This document shows, in pieces, positions 1-8,324 of a stretch of DNA of 40,672 nt. The first letter of the stretch is position 1; each line of letters begins with the position of its first letter. Source of the stretch: Bacillota bacterium (GTDB lineage Bacteria; Bacillota; Clostridia; DSM-8532); the NCBI GenBank assembly GCA_023410885.1, contig JAEYPI010000050.1:1-40672 (forward strand), given 5' to 3'. The notes under the pieces are model-generated. The model was not told the origin of the DNA, ran no database searches, and saw only the letters and a list, made by a program, of their open reading frames with translations. The position numbers and the translations under genes are program-made.

Positions 1-470
1 AAGCCATGACCATGGGTGATAATATCGTGGTCATGAACGAGGGGAAAATCATGCAGCAGGGGTCACCCACTGAAATTCACAATAATCCGGCCTGTATTTT
101 TGTTGCCAAATTTATCGGCGATCCGGGAATGAATATTGTGGATGTCGATGCTGAGTATTCTATCGGGTTCAGACCCCGAGATGTTCTCTTTGATTGCGGT
201 GAAGAATGCCATAGAGGGATGGTTATAAGAGGTAGAATAAAAAGCTTTGAAAATCACGGCTCAGAGTACCTGTACCTTGTTGAGTTCAGTGGAAAGACAG
301 TCTTTATAAAAGAACTTTCAAAGACACAGAGAACAATCGGAAGCGAAATTGTTTTCACGCTTTTAAAAGAAAACATATGCGTCTTCGATAAGGATGAGCT
401 GCGAGTTCGTGATGAGAAAGTGCTTGAGAGGGTTTATGGAGAATTTAAAAAGGGTTGGAGCAGTTTATAA
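1..470 (+). CDS. ABC sugar importer ATP-binding protein, C-terminal part (5' end outside window)
   Basis: This is the 3' part of an ATPase that energises import through the two permeases just downstream. The frame is open from the first bases, and the protein begins within the region after the Walker B/H-loop (AMTMGDNIVVMNEGKI, then QQGSPTEIH). That segment is typical of the MalK/UgpC/MsmK class. A C-terminal regulatory TOBE-like region follows, with the GFRPRDV signature near residue 54. Walker A, signature and Walker B motifs lie upstream of the window. The stop codon lies inside the start of the next gene, which implies translational coupling. The sequence supports the class but not the substrate. 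Confidence 0.9.
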   Translation, partial: AMTMGDNIVVMNEGKIMQQGSPTEIHNNPACIFVAKFIGDPGMNIVDVDAEYSIGFRPRDVLFDCGEECHRGMVIRGRIKSFENHGSEYLYLVEFSGKTVFIKELSKTQRTIGSEIVFTLLKENICVFDKDELRVRDEKVLERVYGEFKKGWSSL

Positions 471-1587
471 TGATTTTTGCGACAGGATGGATGAGTGTAA
501 AAAAGCCATCAAGGGGTATATAAAAACTCGTCCTGTTGATGTAAAGGTGCTCATTCAAAAAGAGAAGCAAGAGATTAAGCGGCTTAAAGCCGAGCTCAAG
601 CGCTATCGGTATACCCTGTCGAAAGCGGAGCAAAAGGCCTATTCTGCATACAGTAAGATTCGTTTTGATATCAAACGTTGCGCGGTACTTAAGCGAGCCG
701 ATAAGGTGGAGTCCAAGATATTCAAAATACTGAATCCCGCTTACATATATATGATTCCTGCGGCATTCGGTGCCTTATTCTTTACCATTCTACCCTTTAT
801 CTTTATGATCGTAGGCTCCTTTTTTAAAGTGGACCTTGTAAGTTTGGAGAAATCCCAGTTCCGGGGGCTATGGAATTTTAAAATGATATTTACCAGGGAC
901 ACGGAATTTGTCCAGGCCATGTGGAACACAGTTTTATATGCTTTTATAACCGTCATTATGTTGATGGTCGTAACGGTCCTGATGGCAGCGTGGCTTTCTA
1001 AGAACACTAAAATACATAACTTTTCGCAAACATTGATTTTTACGCCCCATATTTCCTCGATGGTCGCCGTTTCGATTTTATGGGTGCTAATGCTTGATCC
1101 ACAGGGTATCATCAACCAGGCTCTCGCATTATTCGGTATAACGGGCCCTAATTGGCTGATGAGTACGAAAACCTCCCTGATATCGGTGGCCTTGGTAGCG
1201 GTTTGGAAATCGATCGGATATTATGTTTTGATTATCATTGCCGGACTCCAATCCTTGCCTCCGGACGTATATGAAGCTGCAAAATTGGACAAGGCAAGTA
1301 GGGTAAGGATATTTACAAGGATTACACTTCCTTTACTTTCACCCACCTTACTGTTTGTTTTTATAATGAAGTTCATCAACTCCTTTAAAGCTTTTGCGGC
1401 CATAGATCTGATGACCCAGGGTGGACCTCAGGGCTCATCAATGGTGCTTGGGTACTGGATTTATAATGCAGGCAGAGTTAAATTCAATTACGGTTTTGCT
1501 ATGGCGGGTTCTATTGTTCTGACTGTTATGGTTGCTGTATTTACTGTTGCCGCAAATAAGTTTTTCAAAAAAGGTAAGGGGCAGTAA
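436..1587 (+). CDS. ABC sugar importer permease (MalF/UgpA-like) with long charged N-terminal extension
   Basis: Inner-membrane permease, about 383 residues. The start at 436 is preceded by GAGAGG and overlaps the ATPase gene by 35 bases. Upstream in-frame ATGs at 394 and 412 lack a better ribosome binding site. Membrane segments begin only near residue 103 (PAYIYMIPAAFGALFF). The EAA loop that docks on the ATPase is visible around residues 275-300 (YEAAKLDKA, then ITLPLLSP). The first 100 residues are very rich in K, R and E (KEKQEIKRLKAELKRYR) and look like a cytoplasmic helix or coiled coil, much longer than the short tail usual in this family. It should pair with the permease that follows. 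Confidence 0.9.
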   Translation: MENLKRVGAVYNDFCDRMDECKKAIKGYIKTRPVDVKVLIQKEKQEIKRLKAELKRYRYTLSKAEQKAYSAYSKIRFDIKRCAVLKRADKVESKIFKILNPAYIYMIPAAFGALFFTILPFIFMIVGSFFKVDLVSLEKSQFRGLWNFKMIFTRDTEFVQAMWNTVLYAFITVIMLMVVTVLMAAWLSKNTKIHNFSQTLIFTPHISSMVAVSILWVLMLDPQGIINQALALFGITGPNWLMSTKTSLISVALVAVWKSIGYYVLIIIAGLQSLPPDVYEAAKLDKASRVRIFTRITLPLLSPTLLFVFIMKFINSFKAFAAIDLMTQGGPQGSSMVLGYWIYNAGRVKFNYGFAMAGSIVLTVMVAVFTVAANKFFKKGKGQ

Positions 1588-1588
1588 T

Positions 1589-2509
1589 ATGAATTCTAAG
1601 AATTTAACCTTTAATACAGATGCCTATTCCCCAAAGCATATTGAGGATACCGAGAAATTCCTCTTTTTAAACAGGCTGAAGAAGCGCATAAAATATATCT
1701 TGAAAATAGTGAACTTTATCATACTAATAGGTATCGGGCTCTTCTTTGTTTATCCCTTTGCTTGGATGGCCTCCATGTCGCTGCGGCCCCTTGTTGAAGC
1801 CCTGTCCTTTGACCCCGGATTAATTGTTAAAAATCCACAATGGAGTAACTATGTTTATGCATGGAATCAGGCCCAAATATCCCACTACGTCGGTAACTCC
1901 ATCAAGTATTCAATCCTCGTCATTGGCCTGCAGTATTTAGCGATTATACCTGCGGCTTATGCTTTTGCCACGATGGAGTTTAAGGGCAAGAAGTTCTTGT
2001 GGGCAACGAAGTATCTGGGAATGATGCTTCCTGCGGAAGCCACACTGATTCCGGTATATTTCTTTTACAGTAAAATGGGGCTTGTTGACACTTGGGGTGG
2101 ACTGATCCTGCCCTCGCTGTTCTCTATGTTTGGTATTTATATGTTTATGAACGCCTTCCAGCAGGTTCCGAAGGAGATTATCGAATCGGCCAGGATGGAC
2201 AAGGCCAAGAACCGGACCATCATGCTGAAAATCATGCTGCCAATGGTGGCCCCGGTAATGGTAACGCACTTGATCACTTCATTTATAAGCAATTGGAATG
2301 AATACTATTGGGTACTTGTTATGACGAATTCCGAGACCATAAGAACACTTCCGGTAGCACTTAGAGGACTGCTTCAGGTAGACGACGGCGTACCTCAATG
2401 GAATGTTGTTATGGCGGGTACAATGATTCAATTAGCTCCTGTTCTGCTGATGTACATCTTTGCAAGCGGTAAAGTTAAAACAGCCATGGTGGGAAGTATC
2501 AAAAAGTAA
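1589..2509 (+). CDS. ABC sugar importer permease (MalG/UgpE-like)
   Basis: Second permease of the importer, about 306 residues. The start at 1589 is chosen because AAGGTAAGGGG lies just upstream; the stop of the previous gene is 2 bases away. A short soluble N-terminus of about 45 residues is followed by hydrophobic segments (FIILIGIGLFFVYPFAW first). The EAA loop appears near residues 205-235 (ESARMDKAKN, then MLPMVAPV). This order of ATPase, MalF-like, MalG-like and binding protein is a complete carbohydrate-uptake (CUT1-type) transporter. Substrate unknown. Confidence 0.93.
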   Translation: MNSKNLTFNTDAYSPKHIEDTEKFLFLNRLKKRIKYILKIVNFIILIGIGLFFVYPFAWMASMSLRPLVEALSFDPGLIVKNPQWSNYVYAWNQAQISHYVGNSIKYSILVIGLQYLAIIPAAYAFATMEFKGKKFLWATKYLGMMLPAEATLIPVYFFYSKMGLVDTWGGLILPSLFSMFGIYMFMNAFQQVPKEIIESARMDKAKNRTIMLKIMLPMVAPVMVTHLITSFISNWNEYYWVLVMTNSETIRTLPVALRGLLQVDDGVPQWNVVMAGTMIQLAPVLLMYIFASGKVKTAMVGSIKK

Positions 2510-2608
2510 AAAAGTTTTTTCGGCTTTGATCAGGATTCCATTTTTATTGAGTCCGTGGTTGAGCTGGAGATACATAAATTAAGACTAAGATTACAAGGAG
2601 GAACAATC

Positions 2609-4108
2609 ATGAAAAAGCTCACTAAAATCATTACTGTGCTCCTGGTTCTAACAATGATGTTTTCATTGGCCGCATGTGGCGCAGGAAGCAATCCGGCTAC
2701 TTCCTCTCCGACGGAAAGTGCACCTTCAGAAACAGCTCCTGCAACCACTGCAATTGCCGAACCGTCAGCTACACCGGATGGGTCAAAGCCTGTTGATGAG
2801 GCTCTGTACCCCTCGGACAAGAAGTGGGACACTCTTGAAGCTAAAAATGCTGAGCCGATTAACATCACCATGTGGATACCCAACTCTGCTACCTCGTCCA
2901 TGGGAACAGCCTTTGGAGAGCTTGCTGATAAGTACAATCGTGAGCAGGCTGAGAAATTCCCCGGCAAGAACATAACTGTAACTGTTGAGTACCAGGATAC
3001 CTCAGGCGCTCTAAACACAAAACTACAGGCTTCCATCCTGGCCAATAACAACCCGGTTATTTCGGCCGTTGGTGTTTCCTCAGTGCCCCTTTATGAGTCC
3101 AGAGCGGTTGATTTGAGAAACGTTTATACTTATCAAGAGCTACAGGGTCTGAATCAGGGTTTACTGCAGTACTCTTTATATAATGGTAAGTTCTTGTTAA
3201 ATCCTTATTTCCCCAGTGCCAGCAATATTATTGTAGCAAATAAGACATTAATCGAGTCAAAAGGTCTTAAGCTTCCAACACCCGAGTCCATCCTAAGTGA
3301 TCCCGAGAGCTCAAACTGGACCTGGGATGAGTTTAAGAAAATTGCAGTTGCTGTTACCACTGTTAACAGTGCTGATGCAACCAAGAGCGTCTACGGCTTT
3401 GCTACCGGAAGCGTTGACCCAGTGGGTATGATGTTCCAGCAGGGCGGCAAGCTCTATAATGATACGGTTACAGACATTGAATTTGACAAGGATGACAAAA
3501 TAAAAGTAGGTTTGGAATTCTGGCGCTCACTTGTAACCGAAGGCGCTATGATCAATCCTAATTCAAGAGCGAACCACGGAACTGTTATTACTTCTGAATT
3601 CTATAGCGGCAATGTCGGAATGATCTTTACCACCTCCTCTAACCTGACGACCATGACGGAGAAGGCGAAGGAAGCAGGCTTTGAAATCGAGGTTCTGCCC
3701 TTCCCGAAGAAGACAAGCTTCTATACAAACCAAGGCGGTTCGGGTATAATTCTTCTGGATAACAAACCTCAGTCTGAGATAGAAGCGGGTGCGGATTTCT
3801 TAAGATGGCTGAACAAGCCCGAGAATGTTGCCCATATGTGTGCAAAATCAGGCTATTTGCCTGTCAATCCCGAAGCGGCAAAAGAAGCGGAACTCATCTC
3901 CATCTATGAAGAAATACCTGCATTGAAGATCGCCGGCGAATATATGCAATTTGGTATCAGGTCACCCCAGGGCAAGGCCAAAGCTGCTGCCGACAAGAAG
4001 GTCAACGATTATGCAAAGTTAATATGGTTCGAAGTTGACAAGCCAATCGATGATATTGTTAAAGAGCTGATTAATGAAGCGACCTATGAAATTGAGGCAA
4101 ATCAGTAA
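2609..4108 (+). CDS. Extracellular solute-binding lipoprotein of the ABC importer
   Basis: Captures the substrate outside the membrane and delivers it to the permeases. The start at 2609 follows AGGAGGAACAATC. The protein is about 499 residues, with a lipoprotein signal peptide: positively charged start (MKKLTKI), hydrophobic core and lipobox LAAC near residue 24. A Ser/Thr/Pro/Ala-rich linker of roughly 40 residues follows, then a family-1 type binding-protein body (NITMWIPNSATSS, later SNWTWDEFKKIA). It is longer than typical maltose-binding proteins, closer to lipoproteins for oligosaccharides or complex sugars. The 99-base gap before it has an AT-rich stretch but no clear terminator. The stop overlaps the next start (TAATG). 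Confidence 0.92.
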   Translation: MKKLTKIITVLLVLTMMFSLAACGAGSNPATSSPTESAPSETAPATTAIAEPSATPDGSKPVDEALYPSDKKWDTLEAKNAEPINITMWIPNSATSSMGTAFGELADKYNREQAEKFPGKNITVTVEYQDTSGALNTKLQASILANNNPVISAVGVSSVPLYESRAVDLRNVYTYQELQGLNQGLLQYSLYNGKFLLNPYFPSASNIIVANKTLIESKGLKLPTPESILSDPESSNWTWDEFKKIAVAVTTVNSADATKSVYGFATGSVDPVGMMFQQGGKLYNDTVTDIEFDKDDKIKVGLEFWRSLVTEGAMINPNSRANHGTVITSEFYSGNVGMIFTTSSNLTTMTEKAKEAGFEIEVLPFPKKTSFYTNQGGSGIILLDNKPQSEIEAGADFLRWLNKPENVAHMCAKSGYLPVNPEAAKEAELISIYEEIPALKIAGEYMQFGIRSPQGKAKAAADKKVNDYAKLIWFEVDKPIDDIVKELINEATYEIEANQ

Positions 4109-5373
4109 TGAGAAAAGATAATGGTTCAGTAACTTTTTCAGTAATAGGTTTAGGTGGACGCGGAAGCGTCTACCTAAACGCTTTAGAGGAAAATTTCAAG
4201 GGAAGCTATTTACTTGCGGCCATAGCAGAGCCCGATAAGTCAAGGCAAGATAAAATAAAGGCCCAATATGGGCTTTCAGAAGATCGTATTTTTAACACTG
4301 ACGAAGAATTTCTTGACCAAGAAAGGCTTTCCGATGTTGCGATAGTGTCCACTCAGGACAGGCTTCATAAAAACGAAGTGTTAAAGCTTCTTGACAAGGG
4401 GTATGATATCATACTGGAAAAGCCCATCTCCACCAAGCTTGACGAGGTGATGGCAATATACGAGTATGCCAAGCAGTACCCTGAGCAGATTGTAGTTGTT
4501 TGTCATGTGTTAAGATACACGCCGTTTTTTAATACCATCAAAAAAATAATAGACTCAAAAGAGCTTGGTAATGTTGTGACAATCGCCCACAATGAGAACA
4601 TCGGCTATTATCATTTTGCCCATAGCTATGTCAGAGGACCCTGGAACAACGCCCTGACAAGCGCGCCTCTTGCAGTGACAAAAAGCTGTCATGACTTTGA
4701 TATCCTGCTCTACCTCCTTGGCGATAAGCGCACCAGACGTATCTCATCCTTCGGCAGCCTGTCCTATTTCTGTAAAAGGAATTTTGATGAGGGCAAGATG
4801 GCTGATTATTGCATTGATTGCCAAATAGAAAATAAATGTCCCTATTCTGCTCTGAAGATTTATAATGGTAAAAAAATTAAATCGGTTGTTTTCGACTTTT
4901 CCAGTGTCGAAAAAGTGCGTCAAAACATGGGCGCTTCCAAATACGGACGCTGTGTCTTTAATTGTGACAACAATGTGGTTGATCACCAATCGACGATTAT
5001 TGAATTTGAAGATGGCATAACCGCAACCTTTTCCCTCAGCGCCTTTACCCCAAAGGTCAACAGAACCCTGAAGATAACCTGTGAGAAAGGTGAAATAAGG
5101 GCTGCAGAAAAGCCTTATGTTATCGAGGTAAGCAATTTTTTAACAGGTGAAACAAAAACCCTGGAGCTGAACATTACAGAGAATGGACATGGCGGTGGCG
5201 ATAAAGGCTTTATTATGGAATTTATGCGGGCTTACCAACAAGGTGAAGAACCTGCGTCAACGCTACCCCAATCAGTAGAATCTCACGTGATGGCGTTTTT
5301 GGCGGAAAAATCGAGGAAGGAGGGTGGAATTCCCCAAAGTGTTTCTGGTTTTTTGGCTCAACATAATAGCTAA
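4108..5373 (+). CDS. Gfo/Idh/MocA-family NAD(P)-dependent oxidoreductase with cysteine clusters
   Basis: Predicted cytosolic dehydrogenase or epimerase of a sugar, sugar acid or inositol-type substrate, 421 residues. The Rossmann glycine motif is G14-L-G-G-R-G19. The family EKP motif is at 104-106, and the catalytic-region motif H195-D-F-D198 lies in a typical helix. A C-terminal beta-sheet domain follows. Two cysteine groups stand out: C235-x2-C238-x5-C244-P, and C282-x3-C286 followed by a conserved-looking DNNVVDHQ. They are seen in one Gfo/Idh/MocA subgroup and could bind metal, which is an inference. Its start overlaps the binding-protein stop, so it is translationally coupled to the importer and probably acts on the imported compound. 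Confidence 0.9.
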   Translation: MRKDNGSVTFSVIGLGGRGSVYLNALEENFKGSYLLAAIAEPDKSRQDKIKAQYGLSEDRIFNTDEEFLDQERLSDVAIVSTQDRLHKNEVLKLLDKGYDIILEKPISTKLDEVMAIYEYAKQYPEQIVVVCHVLRYTPFFNTIKKIIDSKELGNVVTIAHNENIGYYHFAHSYVRGPWNNALTSAPLAVTKSCHDFDILLYLLGDKRTRRISSFGSLSYFCKRNFDEGKMADYCIDCQIENKCPYSALKIYNGKKIKSVVFDFSSVEKVRQNMGASKYGRCVFNCDNNVVDHQSTIIEFEDGITATFSLSAFTPKVNRTLKITCEKGEIRAAEKPYVIEVSNFLTGETKTLELNITENGHGGGDKGFIMEFMRAYQQGEEPASTLPQSVESHVMAFLAEKSRKEGGIPQSVSGFLAQHNS

Positions 5374-5387
5374 GAGGGTCGTGTAAG

Positions 5388-5900
5388 ATGGAATATGAAG
5401 TTGCCCCGTTTTCCAGGCGAATAGGGGCTTTTATCCTTGATTTTATAGCTGTCTATTTAATTTGGTATCTTTTTACCCAAAGGGATTTGGAGAAGATCAA
5501 TGAGATTATGATGACCCTAAATCCCATGTCGGAGGGCCTATTGGATGTTCTCGCAGAAGGCATTATCAAGCTGTATGTTGCTTTTATTTTGAAGCTCCTT
5601 TTTGTGCAGACCCTCTATTATTCCCTTGTGCCCTCCGTTATCGGAAGGGGACGGACCATTGGCAAGCTCATCTGCCGGATAAGTATGCTTGATTCGGAAA
5701 CCTTGAAGGAGATAACCCCGACAAAACTGATTTTTAGAGAATTTGTGCTCAGAGGTCTGTTTGAAACACTCCTTGTAGTGCCTTTTTTCGTGTCGATATT
5801 CATGGCGTTTTTTACAAAGAAAGCAACTGCTATTCATGATCTCTGGGCAAAGACTGTGGTAGTTAAGGATTCTTTTTTATGTGGTGATGATAATGAATGA
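5388..5900 (+). CDS. RDD-family integral membrane protein
   Basis: Small membrane protein of 170 residues. The RDD hallmarks are visible: an Arg near the N-terminus (FSRRIGAF), an Asp in the first membrane helix (FILDFIAVYLIWYLF), and a late Asp (ATAIHDLWAKTVVV). Further hydrophobic segments lie around residues 60-80 and 120-145. GRTIGKLICRI between helices is typical of the family. RDD proteins have been linked to ion or metabolite transport in some bacteria, but most are uncharacterised. The ribosome binding site AGAGGG precedes ATG at 5388. It is 14 bases after the oxidoreductase and overlaps the next gene, so it is part of the same transcript. Confidence 0.87.
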   Translation: MEYEVAPFSRRIGAFILDFIAVYLIWYLFTQRDLEKINEIMMTLNPMSEGLLDVLAEGIIKLYVAFILKLLFVQTLYYSLVPSVIGRGRTIGKLICRISMLDSETLKEITPTKLIFREFVLRGLFETLLVVPFFVSIFMAFFTKKATAIHDLWAKTVVVKDSFLCGDDNE

Positions 5901-6963
5901 GATCAGAAAAGTTAATGCCTATGAGTTTGAGCAGGCAATAGCCTTTGCCAATCATCAGTTTAGTCTTGATTTTTATAAGACTCACCCCAAGCTTTATGGC
6001 CATTATGGCGCTGGTATACATTACGCCTGCTTTGACCATGACCGGATTATAGGGTTGTTGTCGGCATATCCCGTAGCCGCAATGGGTATAAAGATCTTAT
6101 CCGTGGGTACTGTTTGCGTATCAGAGGCGTCTCGCGGCCGTGGAATAATGGGGGAGCTATTCGAATTTGCTTCCCGGGAGCTTTTCCCTGAATATGATTT
6201 AGTGGTACTCATCGGATCAAGGGAGCGATACGAGTATTTTGGATTTTATAAAACAGGAAAAAAAGTAGTCTTTAACATAAAGCGACAGTCAAAAGCCGCT
6301 GATCCAATTGAAATCAAGGAAATCACAGAAAGCACAGTAATCGATCCTGTCGTTAAGTTGTATAACGGTGATATACAAAGGGAGAAAGATCGGTTCTTTA
6401 ATATACTCAGGTCGCAGCTTAGTAAAGTTTATCTTCTTAACTTGAACGGAAAGCAAAGTTACATTGTCTATAACGAAAAAAAGAATGCTGTATTTGAGTT
6501 TGATGGTGAGATAGAGACAAGTATGGCGTTGCAGGGCTTTATGGCGTATGAAAACCTTATGTCCCTGGAGCTATACGCCTCTCTTGATTGTGATAAAAAG
6601 CTCTTTTCTTTAATGGACCGGTATGGGGTCTCAACCCTATGCAACATGAAGATGATGGATTATAAAAGGACCCTAACTGTCCTTTTAAATAAAGTAAAGC
6701 ACAAGCCTGACGGAAGACTAAAACTTGCTGTGGACTGCAAATTTTCTGTCGATATTACGGTTTCATCCGGAAATGTTGACGTAAGAATAAGTGAAGATAT
6801 GGAAAATAGCGATATGTCTCTATCTGAAAAAGAGCTTTATTACTTACTTTTCGATGATTATTTTCTTATGGGCGGCGATGTAAACCATCCAAAATCACAG
6901 TTGCTCCATTCCTGGTTTCCACTTCCTCTTTGGAATACGCTGACAACTCTCGACGGGATTTAA
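5893..6963 (+). CDS. GNAT-family N-acetyltransferase (Eis-like two-part protein)
   Basis: About 357 residues. The N-terminal GNAT fold carries the acetyl-CoA pyrophosphate-binding motif R-G-R-G-I-M-G, followed by FEFASRELFP and a YEYFGFYKTG segment. The remaining 200 residues contain a second, more divergent portion, resembling the Eis-type plan of GNAT plus a C-terminal sterol-carrier-like region; this is a weak structural inference. ATG at 5893 is preferred, since GGTGATG precedes it; GTG at 5881 and ATG at 5887 are alternatives in frame. It overlaps the RDD stop by 8 bases. The acceptor is unknown, possibly an amino sugar from the pathway or a detoxification target. Confidence 0.85.
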   Translation: MNEIRKVNAYEFEQAIAFANHQFSLDFYKTHPKLYGHYGAGIHYACFDHDRIIGLLSAYPVAAMGIKILSVGTVCVSEASRGRGIMGELFEFASRELFPEYDLVVLIGSRERYEYFGFYKTGKKVVFNIKRQSKAADPIEIKEITESTVIDPVVKLYNGDIQREKDRFFNILRSQLSKVYLLNLNGKQSYIVYNEKKNAVFEFDGEIETSMALQGFMAYENLMSLELYASLDCDKKLFSLMDRYGVSTLCNMKMMDYKRTLTVLLNKVKHKPDGRLKLAVDCKFSVDITVSSGNVDVRISEDMENSDMSLSEKELYYLLFDDYFLMGGDVNHPKSQLLHSWFPLPLWNTLTTLDGI

Positions 6964-6974
6964 GAGGTGAAAGA

Positions 6975-8213
6975 ATGAAAGAAAAAAAGATTGTATACAT
7001 TAATTTGGACGGGTTTTCCTACTCCTATTTTGAGCGGCTTAAAAAAAGCGGAGAAGTGCAGGGGCTTTGCTCACTAGCAAAGGAAGGCCTGCTTTTTAAT
7101 AATTTGCACAGCGGCATCGTCTCCATTACAAATCCAATGCAAAGCGCGATTCTGGCGGGAGCCTGGAGCAACAAAACCCATAATTTCTACCAGCATTATG
7201 ATTCGGAAACAAGACAAGTGGTCAAGCACTATCGCACCTTTGATGCGGAAAACATAGCTGAGGTTATGATCAGTAATGGCAAAAAAGTGGTCTCAATCCA
7301 TCAATTTATGCTGGAGAACAACCCATGCCAGGAAGGCGTGTTTGACTGTGCGTATATCAAGTCACCCGTCCCTCAAAGCACCTATATGGAGCGCTTTGCC
7401 CTTCTTAAGAAACTGGTGCTGAAGGAACCCGTGAAATCGGGGGACGCCTATTTTGTCTATGGCGAGATTCCAGACTTTGTGGCTCTGTATATAGATGATT
7501 TGGATTCTTTGGGTCATAACAATGAATACGATGGTTACCCGAAAAGACATGTACCCGAGGAGCGATTCTCCGACATTGCCAAGCGCATCAAAGGGATTGA
7601 AGCGGAGTTGGTCTCATTTGTCAGCCTTTGCAAAGCGGAAGGATTCTATGACGACCTGCTGATTCTTATAACGACCGATCACGGTATGACACCATTTTTC
7701 GGCCAATCCAGGCTGTCTGAGCTTATTAACGCTATTAACGCTTTAGGTATAAAGACTGACACTCCTGACAGTGTTAGTGATGAAACAGAAATTGTAGCGT
7801 TGCCGTATACCATCGAATGCTCGTTGTATTATCAAAAGCCCTTGTCAAGCGAAAAGGAAGAGCAGCTCACAAGCCTTCTTCATTCCCTTGAATATGTGGA
7901 GCACGTTTTTACAAAATCACAGCTTTTGAAAGAATACGGCTTTGACGAACGGGGGCCTCAGTTCTTGCTTTCACCCCGATCCGGCATGCATTTTTACCGT
8001 CGTGACATGATTGAATACTACGGGGCGAGCCATGACTCCTTTGATGAAACATCCCAGCGTATTTTCGGGCTACTTCTGGGCCAAAGCGTGCTTCCTTCAG
8101 AATGCAATGATAGAGTGTATAGCATTGACCTGCTTCCCAGCGTATTGCATCAAGCCAAAGGGCTTAAGATGAAGGATGCGGCGGGAAGGGTTTTTAAAAG
8201 CTGGTTTAAATAA
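6975..8213 (+). CDS. Cytosolic alkaline-phosphatase-superfamily phosphodiesterase/pyrophosphatase
   Basis: About 412 residues with no signal peptide. The metal and nucleophile sites of the NPP/phosphonoacetate-hydrolase branch are visible: D12 in INLDGF, a Thr nucleophile T52 in SITNPMQ, a DSLGH metal site, the TDHGM motif, and a late GASHDS histidine. Known relatives hydrolyse phosphodiesters, pyrophosphates or phosphonates through a Thr-phosphoryl intermediate with two zinc ions. The start is at 6975 behind AAGAGGTGAAAG, 11 bases after the GNAT gene. It closes the importer operon, with a hairpin at 8251. A secreted paralogue is encoded at 10691; they share YYxKPL, VFTxSQL and the metal motifs. 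The exact substrate is unknown. Confidence 0.87.
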   Translation: MKEKKIVYINLDGFSYSYFERLKKSGEVQGLCSLAKEGLLFNNLHSGIVSITNPMQSAILAGAWSNKTHNFYQHYDSETRQVVKHYRTFDAENIAEVMISNGKKVVSIHQFMLENNPCQEGVFDCAYIKSPVPQSTYMERFALLKKLVLKEPVKSGDAYFVYGEIPDFVALYIDDLDSLGHNNEYDGYPKRHVPEERFSDIAKRIKGIEAELVSFVSLCKAEGFYDDLLILITTDHGMTPFFGQSRLSELINAINALGIKTDTPDSVSDETEIVALPYTIECSLYYQKPLSSEKEEQLTSLLHSLEYVEHVFTKSQLLKEYGFDERGPQFLLSPRSGMHFYRRDMIEYYGASHDSFDETSQRIFGLLLGQSVLPSECNDRVYSIDLLPSVLHQAKGLKMKDAAGRVFKSWFK

Positions 8214-8226
8214 TGACGCTTTGTGA

Positions 8227-8240
8227 TTTATAATTATAAA
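8227..8240. promoter_or_regulatory. 14-bp perfect palindrome upstream of the RpiR gene
   Basis: TTTATAATTATAAA is a perfect palindrome and includes a TATAAT-like hexamer (8229-8234). It could be an operator or an AT-rich promoter element for the regulator gene. No good -35 is present at the right distance, so this is tentative. Confidence 0.3.
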
Positions 8241-8250
8241 CAAGCGTATC

Positions 8251-8287
8251 AACAAAATTACCAATGCGGAAGCAAGGTAATTTTGTT
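8251..8287 (+). terminator. Hairpin after the importer/phosphodiesterase operon
   Basis: Two perfect 12-base arms (AACAAAATTACC and GGTAATTTTGTT) flank a 13-base loop, and the right arm runs into TTTT. This fits a Rho-independent terminator for the importer operon. Because it sits between that operon and the regulator gene, it could also act as an attenuator. Confidence 0.6.
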
Positions 8288-8324
8288 TTATCTGTGGTAA
8301 AATACTTAAAAGAGAGGTGATAGA

